Shown piece by piece: positions 1-13,700 of a stretch of DNA of 64,000 nt (position 1 is its first letter; every line of letters begins with the position of its first letter). The translations under genes were made by a program, and so were the position numbers. The notes under the pieces are model-generated. The model worked only from the letters and a program-made list of their open reading frames with translations, was not told the origin of the DNA and did not search any database. The DNA is from Streptomyces toxytricini. Lineage in GTDB: Bacteria > Actinomycetota > Actinomycetes > Streptomycetales > Streptomycetaceae. The stretch spans positions 247,624-311,623 of the forward strand of contig NZ_BMTY01000004.1 of the NCBI RefSeq assembly GCF_014649915.1. The letters are read 5' to 3'.

Positions 1-738
1 CGGCACAGCCGCATCGCCGTCCTCGAACGCGAGAACGCCGCCCTGAAGGCCAAGCTGGGCAGCGAGGACCTCACCCGCAGCCGCATCCGCGAACTCGACG
101 AGATGCTCAAGCGGGCCGGCTCCGGCCAGTACGGCATCAAGGGCGCCGAGGTCATCGCCATAGGAGCGGCCCAGGGCTTCTCCTGGACCGTCACCATCGA
201 CGCCGGCAGCAACGACGGCATCGAACGCGACATGACCGTCCTCAACGGCGACGGCCTCGTCGGCCGCGTCGCCACCGTCGGCCCCGACACCGCCACCGTC
301 GTCCTCGCCAACGACCCCGACTTCACCGTCGGCACCCGCCTGGAGAAGACCGGCGAACTCGGCTTCGCCACCGGCCAGGGCGACCGCGCCCTGTCCGTCC
401 AGATGCTCAACGGCAAGGCCAAGGTCGCCCCCGGGGACCGGCTCGTCACCTTCGGGTCCCGCGGCAACAAGCCCTTCGTCCCCGGCGTCCCCATCGGAGA
501 GGTCGTCAAGGTCGACCCCGCCCGCGGCGACCTCACCCGCACCGTCTGGGTCCGCCCCTTCGTCGGCTTCTCCCGCCTCGACATCGTCGGCGTCGTCGTC
601 GTACCCCCGCGCGAGGACCCGCGCGACACCGTCCTGCCCCCCAAGCCCGCGGTCCAGCCCACCCCGACGGTCACGGTCACGGTCACCCCGTCCCCGTCCG
701 CGTCCGCCGGTGCCCCCGCCAAGCCGGCCGACGAGTAG
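1..738 (+). CDS. mreC: MreC, rod-shape determining protein (5' end outside window)
   Basis: This is the C-terminal 245 residues of MreC, a membrane-anchored periplasmic scaffold that links the cell-wall synthases to the cytoskeleton. The frame is open from base 1 (reading RHSRIAVLEREN, a coiled-coil) and the internal ATG at 103 is not the real start. The coiled-coil is followed by the two-barrel MreC domain, with a typical segment DAGSNDGIERDMTVLNGDGLVG. The last 35 residues or so are Pro/Thr/Val/Ser rich (VTVTVTPSPSAS) and probably disordered. mreD follows after 12 bases and pbp2 and rodA lie downstream, so this is the usual Streptomyces mre cluster. The family call is secure. The spore-wall role is taken from S. 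coelicolor, not from this sequence. Confidence 0.95.
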   Translation, partial: RHSRIAVLERENAALKAKLGSEDLTRSRIRELDEMLKRAGSGQYGIKGAEVIAIGAAQGFSWTVTIDAGSNDGIERDMTVLNGDGLVGRVATVGPDTATVVLANDPDFTVGTRLEKTGELGFATGQGDRALSVQMLNGKAKVAPGDRLVTFGSRGNKPFVPGVPIGEVVKVDPARGDLTRTVWVRPFVGFSRLDIVGVVVVPPREDPRDTVLPPKPAVQPTPTVTVTVTPSPSASAGAPAKPADE

Positions 739-750
739 GAGCTGCCCCCC

Positions 751-1455
751 ATGCGCTTCAACCGGATCCTGCTCTCCGCCACGCTCGTCGTGGTCGCCCT
801 CGTCATCCAGGTCAGCGTCCTCGGACGGCTGCAACTGCCCGGGGCCGTGCCCGACCTCGTCCTGCTGACCGTCGTCGCCCTCGCCCTCGTCTACGGGCAC
901 ACCAGCGGCGCCCTCATCGGCTTCGCCGCCGGACTCGTCGCCGACCTCGCCCCGCCCGCCGACCACGCCGCCGGGCGCTACGCGCTCGTCCTGTGCGTCA
1001 TCGGCTACGCCGCCGGCCTCGTCCGGCCCGACTCCGGACGGTTCCGCTCCGCCTGGGGCCCCCTCCTCACCGTCGTCGCCGCGGCCATCACCTCCACCCT
1101 GATGTACGCGGGCGTCGGCGCCCTCGTCGGCGACACCGCCGCCCGCCACGTCGGCCTGACGGGGCTGCTGCTCACCGCCACCGTCTACGACCTGCTCCTC
1201 GCGCCGTTCACCGTGCCGTTCATCATGGCCCTCGCCCGGCGCGCCGAGAACGACCCGCTGGCCGTCGAGGCCAACGCCGGCCAGGCCAAGACGGCCGACG
1301 TCTCCTCCGGCTGGGTCGCCGGCGGCACCGGCCTGCGCATCGGCAGCCAGCGCGGCGGGCTCCGGCTGATCACCGCGCGCAACCGGGCCAACCGGGCCGG
1401 CCGGATAAGGGGGGTCAAGGGCGTCAAGAGCGTGAAGAGCGTCAAGAAGCTGTGA
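751..1455 (+). CDS. mreD: MreD, rod-shape determining membrane protein
   Basis: This 234-residue polytopic membrane protein partners MreC in the elongation or spore-wall machinery. Several hydrophobic segments fill the first 165 residues (ILLSATLVVVALVIQVSVLG, PDLVLLTVVALALVYG, LLLTATVYDLLLAPFTVPFI), as expected for MreD. The start ATG has a good ribosome site (TAGGAGCT) just after the mreC stop, so the two genes are co-transcribed. The C-terminus is a long basic cytoplasmic tail that ends in a short repeat, KGVKSVKSVKKL, which is not part of the family core and may contact lipid or nucleic acid (inference). pbp2 follows after 13 bases. Confidence 0.93.
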   Translation: MRFNRILLSATLVVVALVIQVSVLGRLQLPGAVPDLVLLTVVALALVYGHTSGALIGFAAGLVADLAPPADHAAGRYALVLCVIGYAAGLVRPDSGRFRSAWGPLLTVVAAAITSTLMYAGVGALVGDTAARHVGLTGLLLTATVYDLLLAPFTVPFIMALARRAENDPLAVEANAGQAKTADVSSGWVAGGTGLRIGSQRGGLRLITARNRANRAGRIRGVKGVKSVKSVKKL

Positions 1456-1468
1456 GGGGGCAGGGCCC

Positions 1469-3649
<2,181 letters not shown>

Positions 3650-3659
3650 GCCCACCACC

Positions 3660-4859
3660 ATGCAGACCGCCAACAAGTTCTCCGTCTCCCGGTACGCGCC
3701 CGAGCGCGGCGCGATGGCCAAGCTGACCTCGCGCGACTCGGTGCTGCGCCGGCTCGACTGGCCGATACTCCTCTCGGCGCTCGCCCTGTCCCTCCTCGGC
3801 ACCCTGCTGGTGTGGTCGGCGACGAGGAACCGGACCCAGCTGAACCAGGGCGACCCGTACTACTTCCTCGTCCGCCACGCCATGAACACCGGCATCGGGC
3901 TCGTCCTGATGATCGGCACGATCTGGCTCGGCCACCGCACGCTGCGGGGCGCCGTACCGGTCCTCTACGGCATCTCACTGGTGCTGATCATCGCGGTGCT
4001 CACCCCGCTCGGCGCCACCATCAACGGCGCCCACGCCTGGATCGTCATCGGCGGCGGCTTCTCCCTCCAGCCCTCCGAATTCGTCAAGATCACGATCATC
4101 CTGGTCATGGCGATGCTGCTCGCCGCGAGGGTCGACGCGGGCGACATCGCCCACCCCGACCACCGCACGGTCGTCAAGGCCCTGCTGCTCGCGGCCGCCC
4201 CCATGGGCATCATCATGCTCATGCCCGACCTCGGGTCGGTCATGGTCATGGTCGTCATCGTGCTCGGCGTCCTGCTCGCCTCCGGCGCCTCCAACCGCTG
4301 GGTCTTCGGCCTCCTCGGCTCCGGCGTCGCCGGGGCCGTCCTCGTCTGGCAGCTCGGCATCCTCGACGAGTACCAGATCAACCGCTTCGCGGCGTTCGCC
4401 AACCCCGAGCTCGACCCCGCCGGCGTCGGCTACAACACCAACCAGGCGCGCATCGCCATCGGCTCCGGCGGGCTCACCGGATCCGGGCTGTTCAAGGGCT
4501 CGCAGACCACCGGCCAGTTCGTCCCCGAGCAGCAGACCGACTTCGTCTTCACCGTGGCGGGGGAGGAGCTCGGCTTCATCGGCGCCGGCCTCATCCTCGT
4601 CCTGCTCGGCGTCATCCTCTGGCGCGCCTGCGTGATCGCCCGGGAGACCACCGAGCTGTACGGGACCATCGTGTGCGCCGGCATCATCGCCTGGTTCGCC
4701 TTCCAGTCCTTCGAGAACATCGGCATGACGCTCGGGATCATGCCGGTCGCCGGCCTGCCGCTCCCGTTCGTCTCGTACGGCGGGTCGTCCATGTTCGCCG
4801 TGTGGGTGGCCATCGGACTGCTCCAGTCGATCAAGGTGCAACGGCCGATGTCCGCGTAG
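3660..4859 (+). CDS. rodA: RodA/FtsW-type SEDS glycosyltransferase (Sfr-like)
   Basis: This 399-residue SEDS-family protein polymerises lipid II and forms a pair with the class B PBP upstream. About ten membrane segments are visible, with family motifs such as GGGFSLQPSEFVKI, EQQTDFVFTVAGEELGFIG and the C-terminal GLPLPFVSYGGSSM. An internal ATG at 3714 could give a shorter product, and the ribosome site before 3660 is weak, so the exact start is not certain. It lies 10 bases after pbp2. In S. coelicolor the equivalent gene is called sfr and acts in sporulation; a vegetative FtsW is expected elsewhere. Fused division functions are not seen. Confidence 0.93.
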   Translation: MQTANKFSVSRYAPERGAMAKLTSRDSVLRRLDWPILLSALALSLLGTLLVWSATRNRTQLNQGDPYYFLVRHAMNTGIGLVLMIGTIWLGHRTLRGAVPVLYGISLVLIIAVLTPLGATINGAHAWIVIGGGFSLQPSEFVKITIILVMAMLLAARVDAGDIAHPDHRTVVKALLLAAAPMGIIMLMPDLGSVMVMVVIVLGVLLASGASNRWVFGLLGSGVAGAVLVWQLGILDEYQINRFAAFANPELDPAGVGYNTNQARIAIGSGGLTGSGLFKGSQTTGQFVPEQQTDFVFTVAGEELGFIGAGLILVLLGVILWRACVIARETTELYGTIVCAGIIAWFAFQSFENIGMTLGIMPVAGLPLPFVSYGGSSMFAVWVAIGLLQSIKVQRPMSA

Positions 4860-4953
4860 GCGCGGAGCGCCGGGCGGGGCGTTCGACGGGCGGATTCATT
4901 CCATTTCACCCCCCGGGTACCCGTTCGCCCTGCGGGCGCCCGCCCACCCGGTC

Positions 4954-4959
4954 TAAGTT
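4954..4959 (+). promoter_or_regulatory. -10 box of a leaderless promoter for the CYTH/CHAD gene
   Basis: TAAGTT lies 6 bases before the ATG at 4966, so transcription would start at or next to the start codon. No ribosome site is visible. No convincing -35 box is seen. Confidence 0.5.
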
Positions 4960-4965
4960 CGGTGC

Positions 4966-6507
4966 ATGGCGGACACGAAACGCGAGATCGAACGCAAATT
5001 CGAGTTCACGACGGACGAGGCCGAACGGCGCGGCGTCCCCGACCTGGCCGGCACCGCAGGGATCGCCGCCGTCGACGACCGCGGCACCGCCGACCTCGAC
5101 GCCGTCTACTACGACACCCCCGACCAGCGGCTCGCGGCGGACGGCGTCACCCTGCGCCGCCGCACCGGCGGCCCCGACGCCGGCTGGCACCTCAAACTGC
5201 CCGTCTCCCCGGGTGTCCGCGACGAGATCGGCGCCCCGCTCTCCGACACCGTCCCCCGCCACCTCGCCGCCCTCGTCCGCTCCCGCGTCCGCGACACGGA
5301 CCTCGTCCCGCTGATCCGGCTGCGCTCCACCCGCCGGATCAGCCACCTCCTCGACGCCGACGGCGCCCTCCTCGCCGAGCTCTCCACCGACACCGTCCAC
5401 GCCGAATCCCGGCGGGGCGAAGACACCGCCGCCGCCACCGCCGACTGGACCGAGATCGAAGTGGAACTCGCCGACGGCACCGACCCCGCCCTCCTCGACG
5501 CCGCCGAGAAGGCATTCCGCAAAGCCGGCATCCGGCCCTCCGACAGCCCCTCCAAACTCGCCCGCGCCCTCGCCGACACCGGCACCGCCGCCACCCCCGC
5601 ACCCCGCCCCGACCCCGGCGAAGGCACCGCGGGCGCGTACGTCCTCGCCTACCTCCGGGAACAGCGCGACTCCCTCGTCGCCCACGACCCCGCCGTCCGC
5701 CGCGACCTCCCCGACGCCGTCCACCAGATGCGCGTCGCAAGCCGCCGCCTGCGCAGCGCCCTCAAAACCCACCGCAAGGTCCTCGACCGCACGGCCACCG
5801 ACCCCCTCGGCGACGCCCTGCGCCGACTCGCCCGCGAACTCGGCGTCGACCGCGACCAGGAAGTCCTCCACGAACGCTTCCGCACCCGCATCGGCGAACT
5901 CCCGCACCCCCTCCTCCTCGGACCCGTCCGCGGCCGCCTGCGCACCTGGAACAACGGCCGCCGCGCCGAATCCCGCCGCCGCGCCCTCGCCGCCCTCGAC
6001 GACCCCCGCCACCTCGCCCTCCTCGACTCCCTCGACGCCCTGCTCGCCGACCCGCCGCTGCTCCCCGCCGCCGGCAAGCCCGCCGGGCCCGTCCTCGCCA
6101 AGTCCGTCCGCCGCGAGTACGACCGCCTCGCCGGCCGCATCGCCGACGCCCTCGCCCTCGACCCCGGCCACGACCGCGACGTCGCCCTCCACACCGCCCG
6201 CAAGGCGGCCAAACGGGCCCGCTACGCCGCAGAGGCGGCCGAACCGGCGCTCGGCAAGCCGGCCAAGCGCCTGCGCAAGGACCTCAAGGCCGTCCAGACC
6301 CTGCTCGGCGACCACCAGGACGGCGTCGTCGCCCGCGAAGCCCTGCGCGACCTCTCCGTCCAGGCCGCCGCAGCCGGCGAGAACGCCTTCACCTGGGGCG
6401 TCCTGTACGCCCGCGAGGACGCCCTGGCCGCCCGAAGCGAACGCGACCTTCCGCACGTATGGGACAAGGTCGCGCGCCGGGCACGCAAGAAGGGCCTCCG
6501 CCCGTAG
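4966..6507 (+). CDS. CYTH and CHAD domain protein
   Basis: This 513-residue cytosolic protein joins an N-terminal CYTH domain to a C-terminal CHAD domain. The CYTH signature ExExK is present at residues 7-11 (EIERK), followed by the acidic and basic strands of a triphosphate tunnel enzyme (DLDAVYYDTPDQRLAADG). The CHAD part (about 200-510) is a helical, histidine- and arginine-rich domain with VHQMRVASRRLRSALKTHR and HTARKAAKRARYAAE, which in this family binds inorganic polyphosphate. The likely activity is on triphosphate or polyphosphate, but the substrate cannot be read from sequence. A -10 box 6 bases before the ATG suggests its own leaderless transcript. Confidence 0.9.
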   Translation: MADTKREIERKFEFTTDEAERRGVPDLAGTAGIAAVDDRGTADLDAVYYDTPDQRLAADGVTLRRRTGGPDAGWHLKLPVSPGVRDEIGAPLSDTVPRHLAALVRSRVRDTDLVPLIRLRSTRRISHLLDADGALLAELSTDTVHAESRRGEDTAAATADWTEIEVELADGTDPALLDAAEKAFRKAGIRPSDSPSKLARALADTGTAATPAPRPDPGEGTAGAYVLAYLREQRDSLVAHDPAVRRDLPDAVHQMRVASRRLRSALKTHRKVLDRTATDPLGDALRRLARELGVDRDQEVLHERFRTRIGELPHPLLLGPVRGRLRTWNNGRRAESRRRALAALDDPRHLALLDSLDALLADPPLLPAAGKPAGPVLAKSVRREYDRLAGRIADALALDPGHDRDVALHTARKAAKRARYAAEAAEPALGKPAKRLRKDLKAVQTLLGDHQDGVVAREALRDLSVQAAAAGENAFTWGVLYAREDALAARSERDLPHVWDKVARRARKKGLRP

Positions 6508-6587
6508 CCGGTGATCACACCGTCCGGCGGGCCCGACCCCTCGGGTTACGCTAGAGAGTCACCCCCTGCCCGCTTCACGAAAGTCGC

Positions 6588-8516
<1,929 letters not shown>

Positions 8517-8607
8517 GAGACCCCCCGTCCCGCCCGGAATCCGCCCGGAGCACCTGCTTCATCCGCAGGGGCTCCGGCCGCCCGGGCGGGATCCGGGTGA
8601 AGATCCG

Positions 8608-8634
8608 CGCCCCCGTTGCAACGGCACGGGGGCG
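8608..8634 (+). terminator. Hairpin terminator after the TIGR03960 gene
   Basis: A perfect 9-bp stem (CGCCCCCGT with ACGGGGGCG) with a 9-base loop sits 91 bases after the stop codon. There is no T-run. It also lies 19 bases before the next gene. Confidence 0.55.
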
Positions 8635-8653
8635 TTCCTGTGTCCTTGGGGGC

Positions 8654-9541
8654 ATGGAACGCGTCAACCGGCCCGCCGCCGGCCAGGGCGAAGGCTGCCT
8701 CACCGGGGTGCTCCGGGTGCCCGTCAAGATCGTCGCCGTGCTCGTCGTGCTGCCCGTGCGGGTGGTGTGGGAGCTGCTCGCCGCCGGTGCGCGGGCCCTG
8801 TGCCGGCACGTGCTCGGGCCGCTGTGGACCCACGTCCTCGGGCCGGTGCTCCGAGGCACCGGGTGGGTGCTGGGCGTGCTGCTCAGGCTGGTCTTCGTCT
8901 GGCCGTGGGTCGGGCTGTGGCTGTACCTGCTCGCCCCCGCGGGCCGCGCCGTGTACGCGTACCTGCTCGCGCCGATCGGGCGCGGGCTGCGGTGGCTGGG
9001 CTCCGCCGGCCACCGCTGGCTGATCGCCCCGACCGGGCAGGGCCTCGTATGGCTGGGCCGGGCCGTGTACGGGTACCTGCTCGCCCCCGTCGGGCGGGGC
9101 GTGATGTGGCTGGCCTCGGCCGTGTACCGGTACGTGCTCGCCCCGATCGGCCGCGGAGTGCTGTGGCTGCTGCGCGCCGCCTGGGACCACCTGGTCGTCC
9201 CGGTGGGGCGGGCGGTCGCCTGGACCGCCGCGGCGGTGTGGCGGTGGGTCCTCGTCCCCGTCGGGAGCGCCGCCGCCCGGGTCGCCCGCGGCGTCCACCG
9301 CTGGGTGCTGCTGCCGCTGTGGCAGGTGCTCGTATGGGCCTGGCACGTGGCCGGCCGGATCGCGCGGGCCCTGTGGCGGGGGATCTCCCTGGTGGCGTGG
9401 GCGCTGGTCGGCTGGCCCTGCCGGCAGCTCTACCGCCACGTCCTCACCCCGGTCGGGCACCTGCTGCGCGACGCGTGGCGCACCCTGCGCACCACCGCCC
9501 GGCAGGTGCGGGCCGAAGTGCGCCGCGTGCTCCTCGGGTGA
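8654..9541 (+). CDS. Uncharacterised membrane-associated protein built of 19-residue repeats
   Basis: I do not recognise a named family. The 295-residue protein is rich in Trp, Leu, Val, Arg and Pro and has almost no acidic residues. Residues 21-45 form a likely membrane segment. Residues 104-236 are seven tandem 19-residue units with consensus (L/V)LAPxGRGxxWLxxAxxxY; the prolines fall at 107, 126, 145, 164, 183, 202 and 221, exactly 19 apart. The C-terminal 30 residues are strongly basic. The start ATG (MERVNRPAAG) follows a G-run. The reading frame stays open far upstream, but that part is a shadow of the radical SAM gene. It sits between the two halves of the TIGR03960/TIGR03936 pair. The repeats could form amphipathic helices lying on a membrane (inference). 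Confidence 0.75.
   Translation: MERVNRPAAGQGEGCLTGVLRVPVKIVAVLVVLPVRVVWELLAAGARALCRHVLGPLWTHVLGPVLRGTGWVLGVLLRLVFVWPWVGLWLYLLAPAGRAVYAYLLAPIGRGLRWLGSAGHRWLIAPTGQGLVWLGRAVYGYLLAPVGRGVMWLASAVYRYVLAPIGRGVLWLLRAAWDHLVVPVGRAVAWTAAAVWRWVLVPVGSAAARVARGVHRWVLLPLWQVLVWAWHVAGRIARALWRGISLVAWALVGWPCRQLYRHVLTPVGHLLRDAWRTLRTTARQVRAEVRRVLLG
8963..9361 (+). repeat. Seven in-frame 57-bp tandem repeats
   Basis: The repeat array encodes residues 104-236 of the protein at 8654. Each unit carries a CTCGCCCC-like core for LAP followed by Gly-Arg-Gly. The last three units have drifted most. Confidence 0.7.
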
Positions 9542-9626
9542 CCGCCCCGGGAACCGGCGAGGTCAGGGGCGCGTAATCTGGGTAGTACGACAGCCACAGG
9601 CCGCCTGCCCGCCCCCGTGCACCCCC

Positions 9627-9645
9627 CGCCCCCGAGGCGGGGGCG
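9627..9645 (+). other. GC hairpin upstream of the TIGR03936 gene
   Basis: CGCCCCCG and CGGGGGCG form a perfect 8-bp stem around AGG in the 189-base gap before the next gene. It could end transcription of the repeat-protein gene or be part of a leader. Confidence 0.35.
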
Positions 9646-9730
9646 AGCCGGGGCGCGGGGCACGGCCGGCAGTCCCCCGGACCTCAGGGCGACGCGCGAG
9701 CCGCGGAGCCCCGCACAAGGAGAAGAACCC

Positions 9731-10549
9731 CTGGGCAAGCGACAGCCCGAAGGCCCGCCCCCCGCACCGGTGGTGCAGCGCATCCGACTGCGCTACACCA
9801 AGCGCGGCCGCCTCCGGTTCACCAGCCACCGAGACTTCCAGCGCGCGTTCGAACGCGCCCTGCGCCGGGCCGAGGTGCCGATGGCGTACTCGGCCGGCTT
9901 CACCCCCCACCCCCGCGTCTCCTACGCGAACGCCGCGCCGACCGGCACCGGCAGCGAGGCCGAGTACCTGGAGATCGCGCTCACGGAGCCCCGCGATCCG
10001 GAGAAGCTCCGCGAACTGCTCGACGAGTCGATGCCGCTCGGCCTCGACATCATCGACGCCGTCGAGGCCCGCACCTCCGGCCTCGCCGACCGGCTGACCG
10101 CCTCCGTGTGGGAGCTGCGGCTCGACGGGGTCGACTCCGCCGAGGCGGCGCGCGCGGCCGAGGCCTTCCTCGCCGCCGAGCAGGTGGAGGTGCAGCGCCG
10201 CACCAAGAACGGCATGCGCACCTTCGACACCCGGGGCGCCGTCGCCTCCCTGGAGGTTCTTCCTCCGGCTGATAGGACGGCGGACAATGCCTGTGCGATA
10301 CTGCGGCTGGTTGTTCGGCATCTGACACCTGCCGTTCGACCCGACGACGTCCTGTCCGGTCTCCGAGCTGTGGCCGACCTGGCGCCGCCGGTCCCCGCAG
10401 CGGTGACCAGGCTGGCGCAGGGGCTCTTCGACGAGGAGTCCGGCACGGTGACCGACCCGCTCGCGCCCGACCGCGAGGCCGACACGGCCGCTCCACCCAC
10501 GGCCGCCGTGGCTGCCGACGCGAAGGCGCCGGAAGGTCCCGCCGCGTAA
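9731..10549 (+). CDS. TIGR03936 (DUF2344) radical-SAM-linked protein
   Basis: This protein (272 residues from the start chosen here) belongs to the family that accompanies TIGR03960. Its N-terminal core RLRYTKRGRLRFTSHRDFQRAFERALRRA and GFTPHPRVSYA is diagnostic. I chose CTG at 9731 because a strong AAGGAG lies 8 bases before it and the next residues (GKRQPEGPP) look native. GTG at 9770 or 9773 is the conservative alternative and lacks a ribosome site. The frame is open back to 9617, but that part reads like non-coding sequence. The C-terminus after about residue 235 is a low-complexity Ala/Asp/Pro tail. The function is probably shared with the radical SAM protein at 6588. Confidence 0.85.
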   Translation: MGKRQPEGPPPAPVVQRIRLRYTKRGRLRFTSHRDFQRAFERALRRAEVPMAYSAGFTPHPRVSYANAAPTGTGSEAEYLEIALTEPRDPEKLRELLDESMPLGLDIIDAVEARTSGLADRLTASVWELRLDGVDSAEAARAAEAFLAAEQVEVQRRTKNGMRTFDTRGAVASLEVLPPADRTADNACAILRLVVRHLTPAVRPDDVLSGLRAVADLAPPVPAAVTRLAQGLFDEESGTVTDPLAPDREADTAAPPTAAVAADAKAPEGPAA

Positions 10550-10631
10550 GGGCGTCGCCGCCGCCGCGCAGCCCTGGTACTCGGGAGCCACCTGGGTCGG
10601 GCCGCGCATCGACCTGAAGACTTCCGCCAGG

Positions 10632-10652
10632 CCGTACGGACAAAGCGTACGG
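10632..10652 (+). other. Hairpin 1 in the rne upstream region
   Basis: CCGTACG and CGTACGG form a perfect 7-bp stem around a 7-base loop, 83 bases after the TIGR03936 stop. It may be a terminator or part of the rne 5' leader. Confidence 0.4.
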
Positions 10653-10704
10653 AACCGGCGGCCATGGACTACAGCTCCCGTGAGGCGAACGCGCCCCGGA
10701 GGCC

Positions 10705-10730
10705 GGCTCCGCGCCGACACGCGCGGAGCC
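10705..10730 (+). other. Hairpin 2 in the rne upstream region
   Basis: GGCTCCGCGC and GCGCGGAGCC form a perfect 10-bp stem with a 6-base loop (CGACAC), ending 56 bases before the RNase E start. This is the strongest structure in the leader. Confidence 0.45.
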
Positions 10731-10786
10731 GAGCCGGACCGGATGTCAGCCGCGGAGCCCGGGAGCGTGACGGGAGAACCGCCCGC

Positions 10787-13700
10787 ATGCTCGACAACGA
10801 GAACAACAACACCGCCGCCGGCACCGACAACGGCAGCCCGAGCGACAACCTGCCGCCTCGCAGGCGCCGCCGCGCGGCGTCGCGTCCCGCCGGCCCGCCC
10901 GGTGCGACCGCCGCCGCCTCCGCACCTGCCGCCGAAGCGGTCGAGGCCGCGCCGGCCGCCCCCGCCGCCGAGGCCGCACCCGCCGCCCCGCCGCGGCCCC
11001 GCCGCCGCGCCACCCGCGCCGCCTCCGCCCCTGCCGCCGAGGCCGCCACCGTCGTGGAGGCGCCTGCCGCTGCCGCCGTGGAGGCTCCGGCCGCCGTCGA
11101 GGACGCTGCCGCTCCGGCTCCGCGGACGCGCCGTCGCGCCACCCGTGCCACCGCCGCCCCGGCTGCCGAGGCCGCCGCCGTGGTCGAGACTCCCGCTGCC
11201 GCCGTGGAGGCTCCGGCCGCCGTCGAGGAGGCTGCCGCTCCCGCTCCGCGGACCCGCCGCCGTGCCACCCGCGCGACCTCCGCCCCGGCTGCCGAGGCCG
11301 CTGCCGTGTCCCCGGCTGCCGAGGCCGCCGCCGTGTCCGTCGAGGCGCCCGCTGCCGCGGTCGAGGAGGCTGCCGCCCCGGCTCCGCGGACCCGCCGCCG
11401 TGCCACCCGCGCGACCTCCGCCCCGGCTGCCGAAGCCGCCGCCGCGGTCGAGGCGCCCGCCGCCGTCGAGGCGCCCGCCGCGTCCGTCGAGGCGCCCGCC
11501 GCCGTCGAGGAGGCCGCCGCCCCGGCTCCGCGGACCCGCCGCCGTGCCACCCGCGCCGCCTCCGCCCCGGCTGCCGAGGCCGCTGCCGCGTCCGTCGAAG
11601 CGCCCGCCGCCGAGCCCGTCGCGCAGGAGGCCCCCAAGGCCACCGTCACCGTGGCCGACGCCGTCGACGCGCCCAAGCGCGGCCGCCGCCGCGCCACCCG
11701 CGCCGCCGCCACGGCCGCCCCAGCGCCCGCCGCCGAGAGCCCGGCCGCCGCCCCCGCCGCTCAGCCCGCGTCCGAGGAGCCCGCCGCCCCGGCGCGCTCC
11801 CGCCGGGCCGCGCGCCCCGCCGTGCCCGTGTTCCAGGCGCCGGTCTTCACCGAGCCGATGTTCCAGACCCCGGAGACCGCCGCCCTCGCGGCCGCCGCTG
11901 CCGCCGCCGAGGCCCGGGCCGAGGAAGCCGAAGAGGACGAGGAGGAGGCCGAGGCCGAGGCCGAGGCCGTCCAGGCCCCCGCCGCGCAGCCGTCCGGCCG
12001 CCGCCGCCGGCGCAGCCGCGGTGCCGTCGAGGTCCCCGCCGCCGAGGCCCCGGCCGCGCCCGAGCCCGCCGACGAGGAGCCCGAGGCCGAGGCCGCCGAC
12101 CTCGACGAGGACGAGGCCGACGACTCCGACGAGCGCCCGTCCCGCCGCCGCCGCCGCGGTGGCCGCCGCCGCCGCCGCGGCGAGGCCTCCGAGCTCGACG
12201 AGGCCGCCGAGGACGAGGCCGAGGCCGCCGACCAGGAGGCCGAGACCGAGGAGGACGAGGAAGAGGCCGACGAGGCCGGCGCCCTCGGCAGCACCTCCAG
12301 CCGCCGTCGCCGCCGTCGCCGCCGCCGCAGCGGTGACGCCGCCGCGGACGCCGACGCCGCCGACGAGGACGGCGTACGCACCGTCGTCAAGGTCCGCGAG
12401 CCGCGCCCCGCCCGCGAGAAGCCCGAGTCCGACGAGGTCCAGTCCATCAAGGGCTCGACCCGCCTGGAGGCCAAGAAGCAGCGCCGCCGCGAGGGCCGCG
12501 AGCAGGGCCGCCGCCGCGTGCCGATCATCACGGAGGCCGAGTTCCTGGCGCGCCGCGAGGCCGTCGAGCGCGTCATGGTCGTCCGCCAGAACGGCGACCG
12601 CACGCAGATCGGCGTCCTCGAGGACAACGTGCTCGTCGAGCACTACGTCAACAAGGAAGAGGCCACCTCGTACGTCGGCAACGTCTACCTGGGCAAGGTC
12701 CAGAACGTGCTGCCGTCCATGGAGGCCGCCTTCATCGACATCGGCAAGGGCCGCAACGCCGTCCTGTACGCAGGCGAGGTCAACTTCGAGGCGCTCGGCA
12801 TGGCCAACGGGCCGCGCCGCATCGAGACCGCCCTCAAGTCCGGCCAGTCCGTGCTGGTCCAGGTCACCAAGGACCCGATCGGCCACAAGGGCGCCCGCCT
12901 GACCAGCCAGGTCTCGCTGCCCGGCCGCTACCTGGTCTACGTGCCCGAGGGCTCGATGACCGGCATCAGCCGCAAGCTGCCCGACACCGAGCGCGCCCGC
13001 CTGAAGACCATCCTCAAGAAGATCGTCCCCGAGGACGCCGGCGTCATCGTGCGCACGGCCGCCGAAGGCGCGAGCGAGGACGAGCTGCGCCGCGACGTCG
13101 AGCGCCTCCAGGCGCAGTGGGAGGAGATCCAGAAGAAGTCGAAGCAGATCACGACGTCGTCGCCGAGCCTGCTGTACGGCGAGCCGGACATGACCGTCCG
13201 CGTCGTCCGCGACATCTTCAACGAGGACTTCTCGAAGGTCATCGTCAGCGGCGACAGCGCCTGGGAGACCATCCACGGCTACGTCTCGCACGTCGCCCCC
13301 GACCTGGCCGACCGCCTGCAGCGCTGGACGTCCGAGGTCGACGTCTTCGCCACGTACCGGATCGACGAGCAGCTCGCCAAGGCGCTCGACCGCAAGGTGT
13401 GGCTGCCCTCCGGCGGCTCCCTCGTGATCGACAAGACCGAGGCGATGGTCGTCATCGACGTCAACACCGGCAAGTTCACCGGCCAGGGCGGCAACCTCGA
13501 GGAGACCGTCACCCGGAACAACCTGGAGGCGGCCGAGGAGATCGTGCGCCAGCTGCGGCTGCGCGACCTCGGCGGCATCGTCGTCATCGACTTCATCGAC
13601 ATGGTCCTGGAGTCGAACCGCGACCTGGTCCTGCGGCGCATGCTGGAGTGCCTGGGCCGTGACCGTACGAAGCACCAGGTCGCCGAGGTGACCTCGCTCG

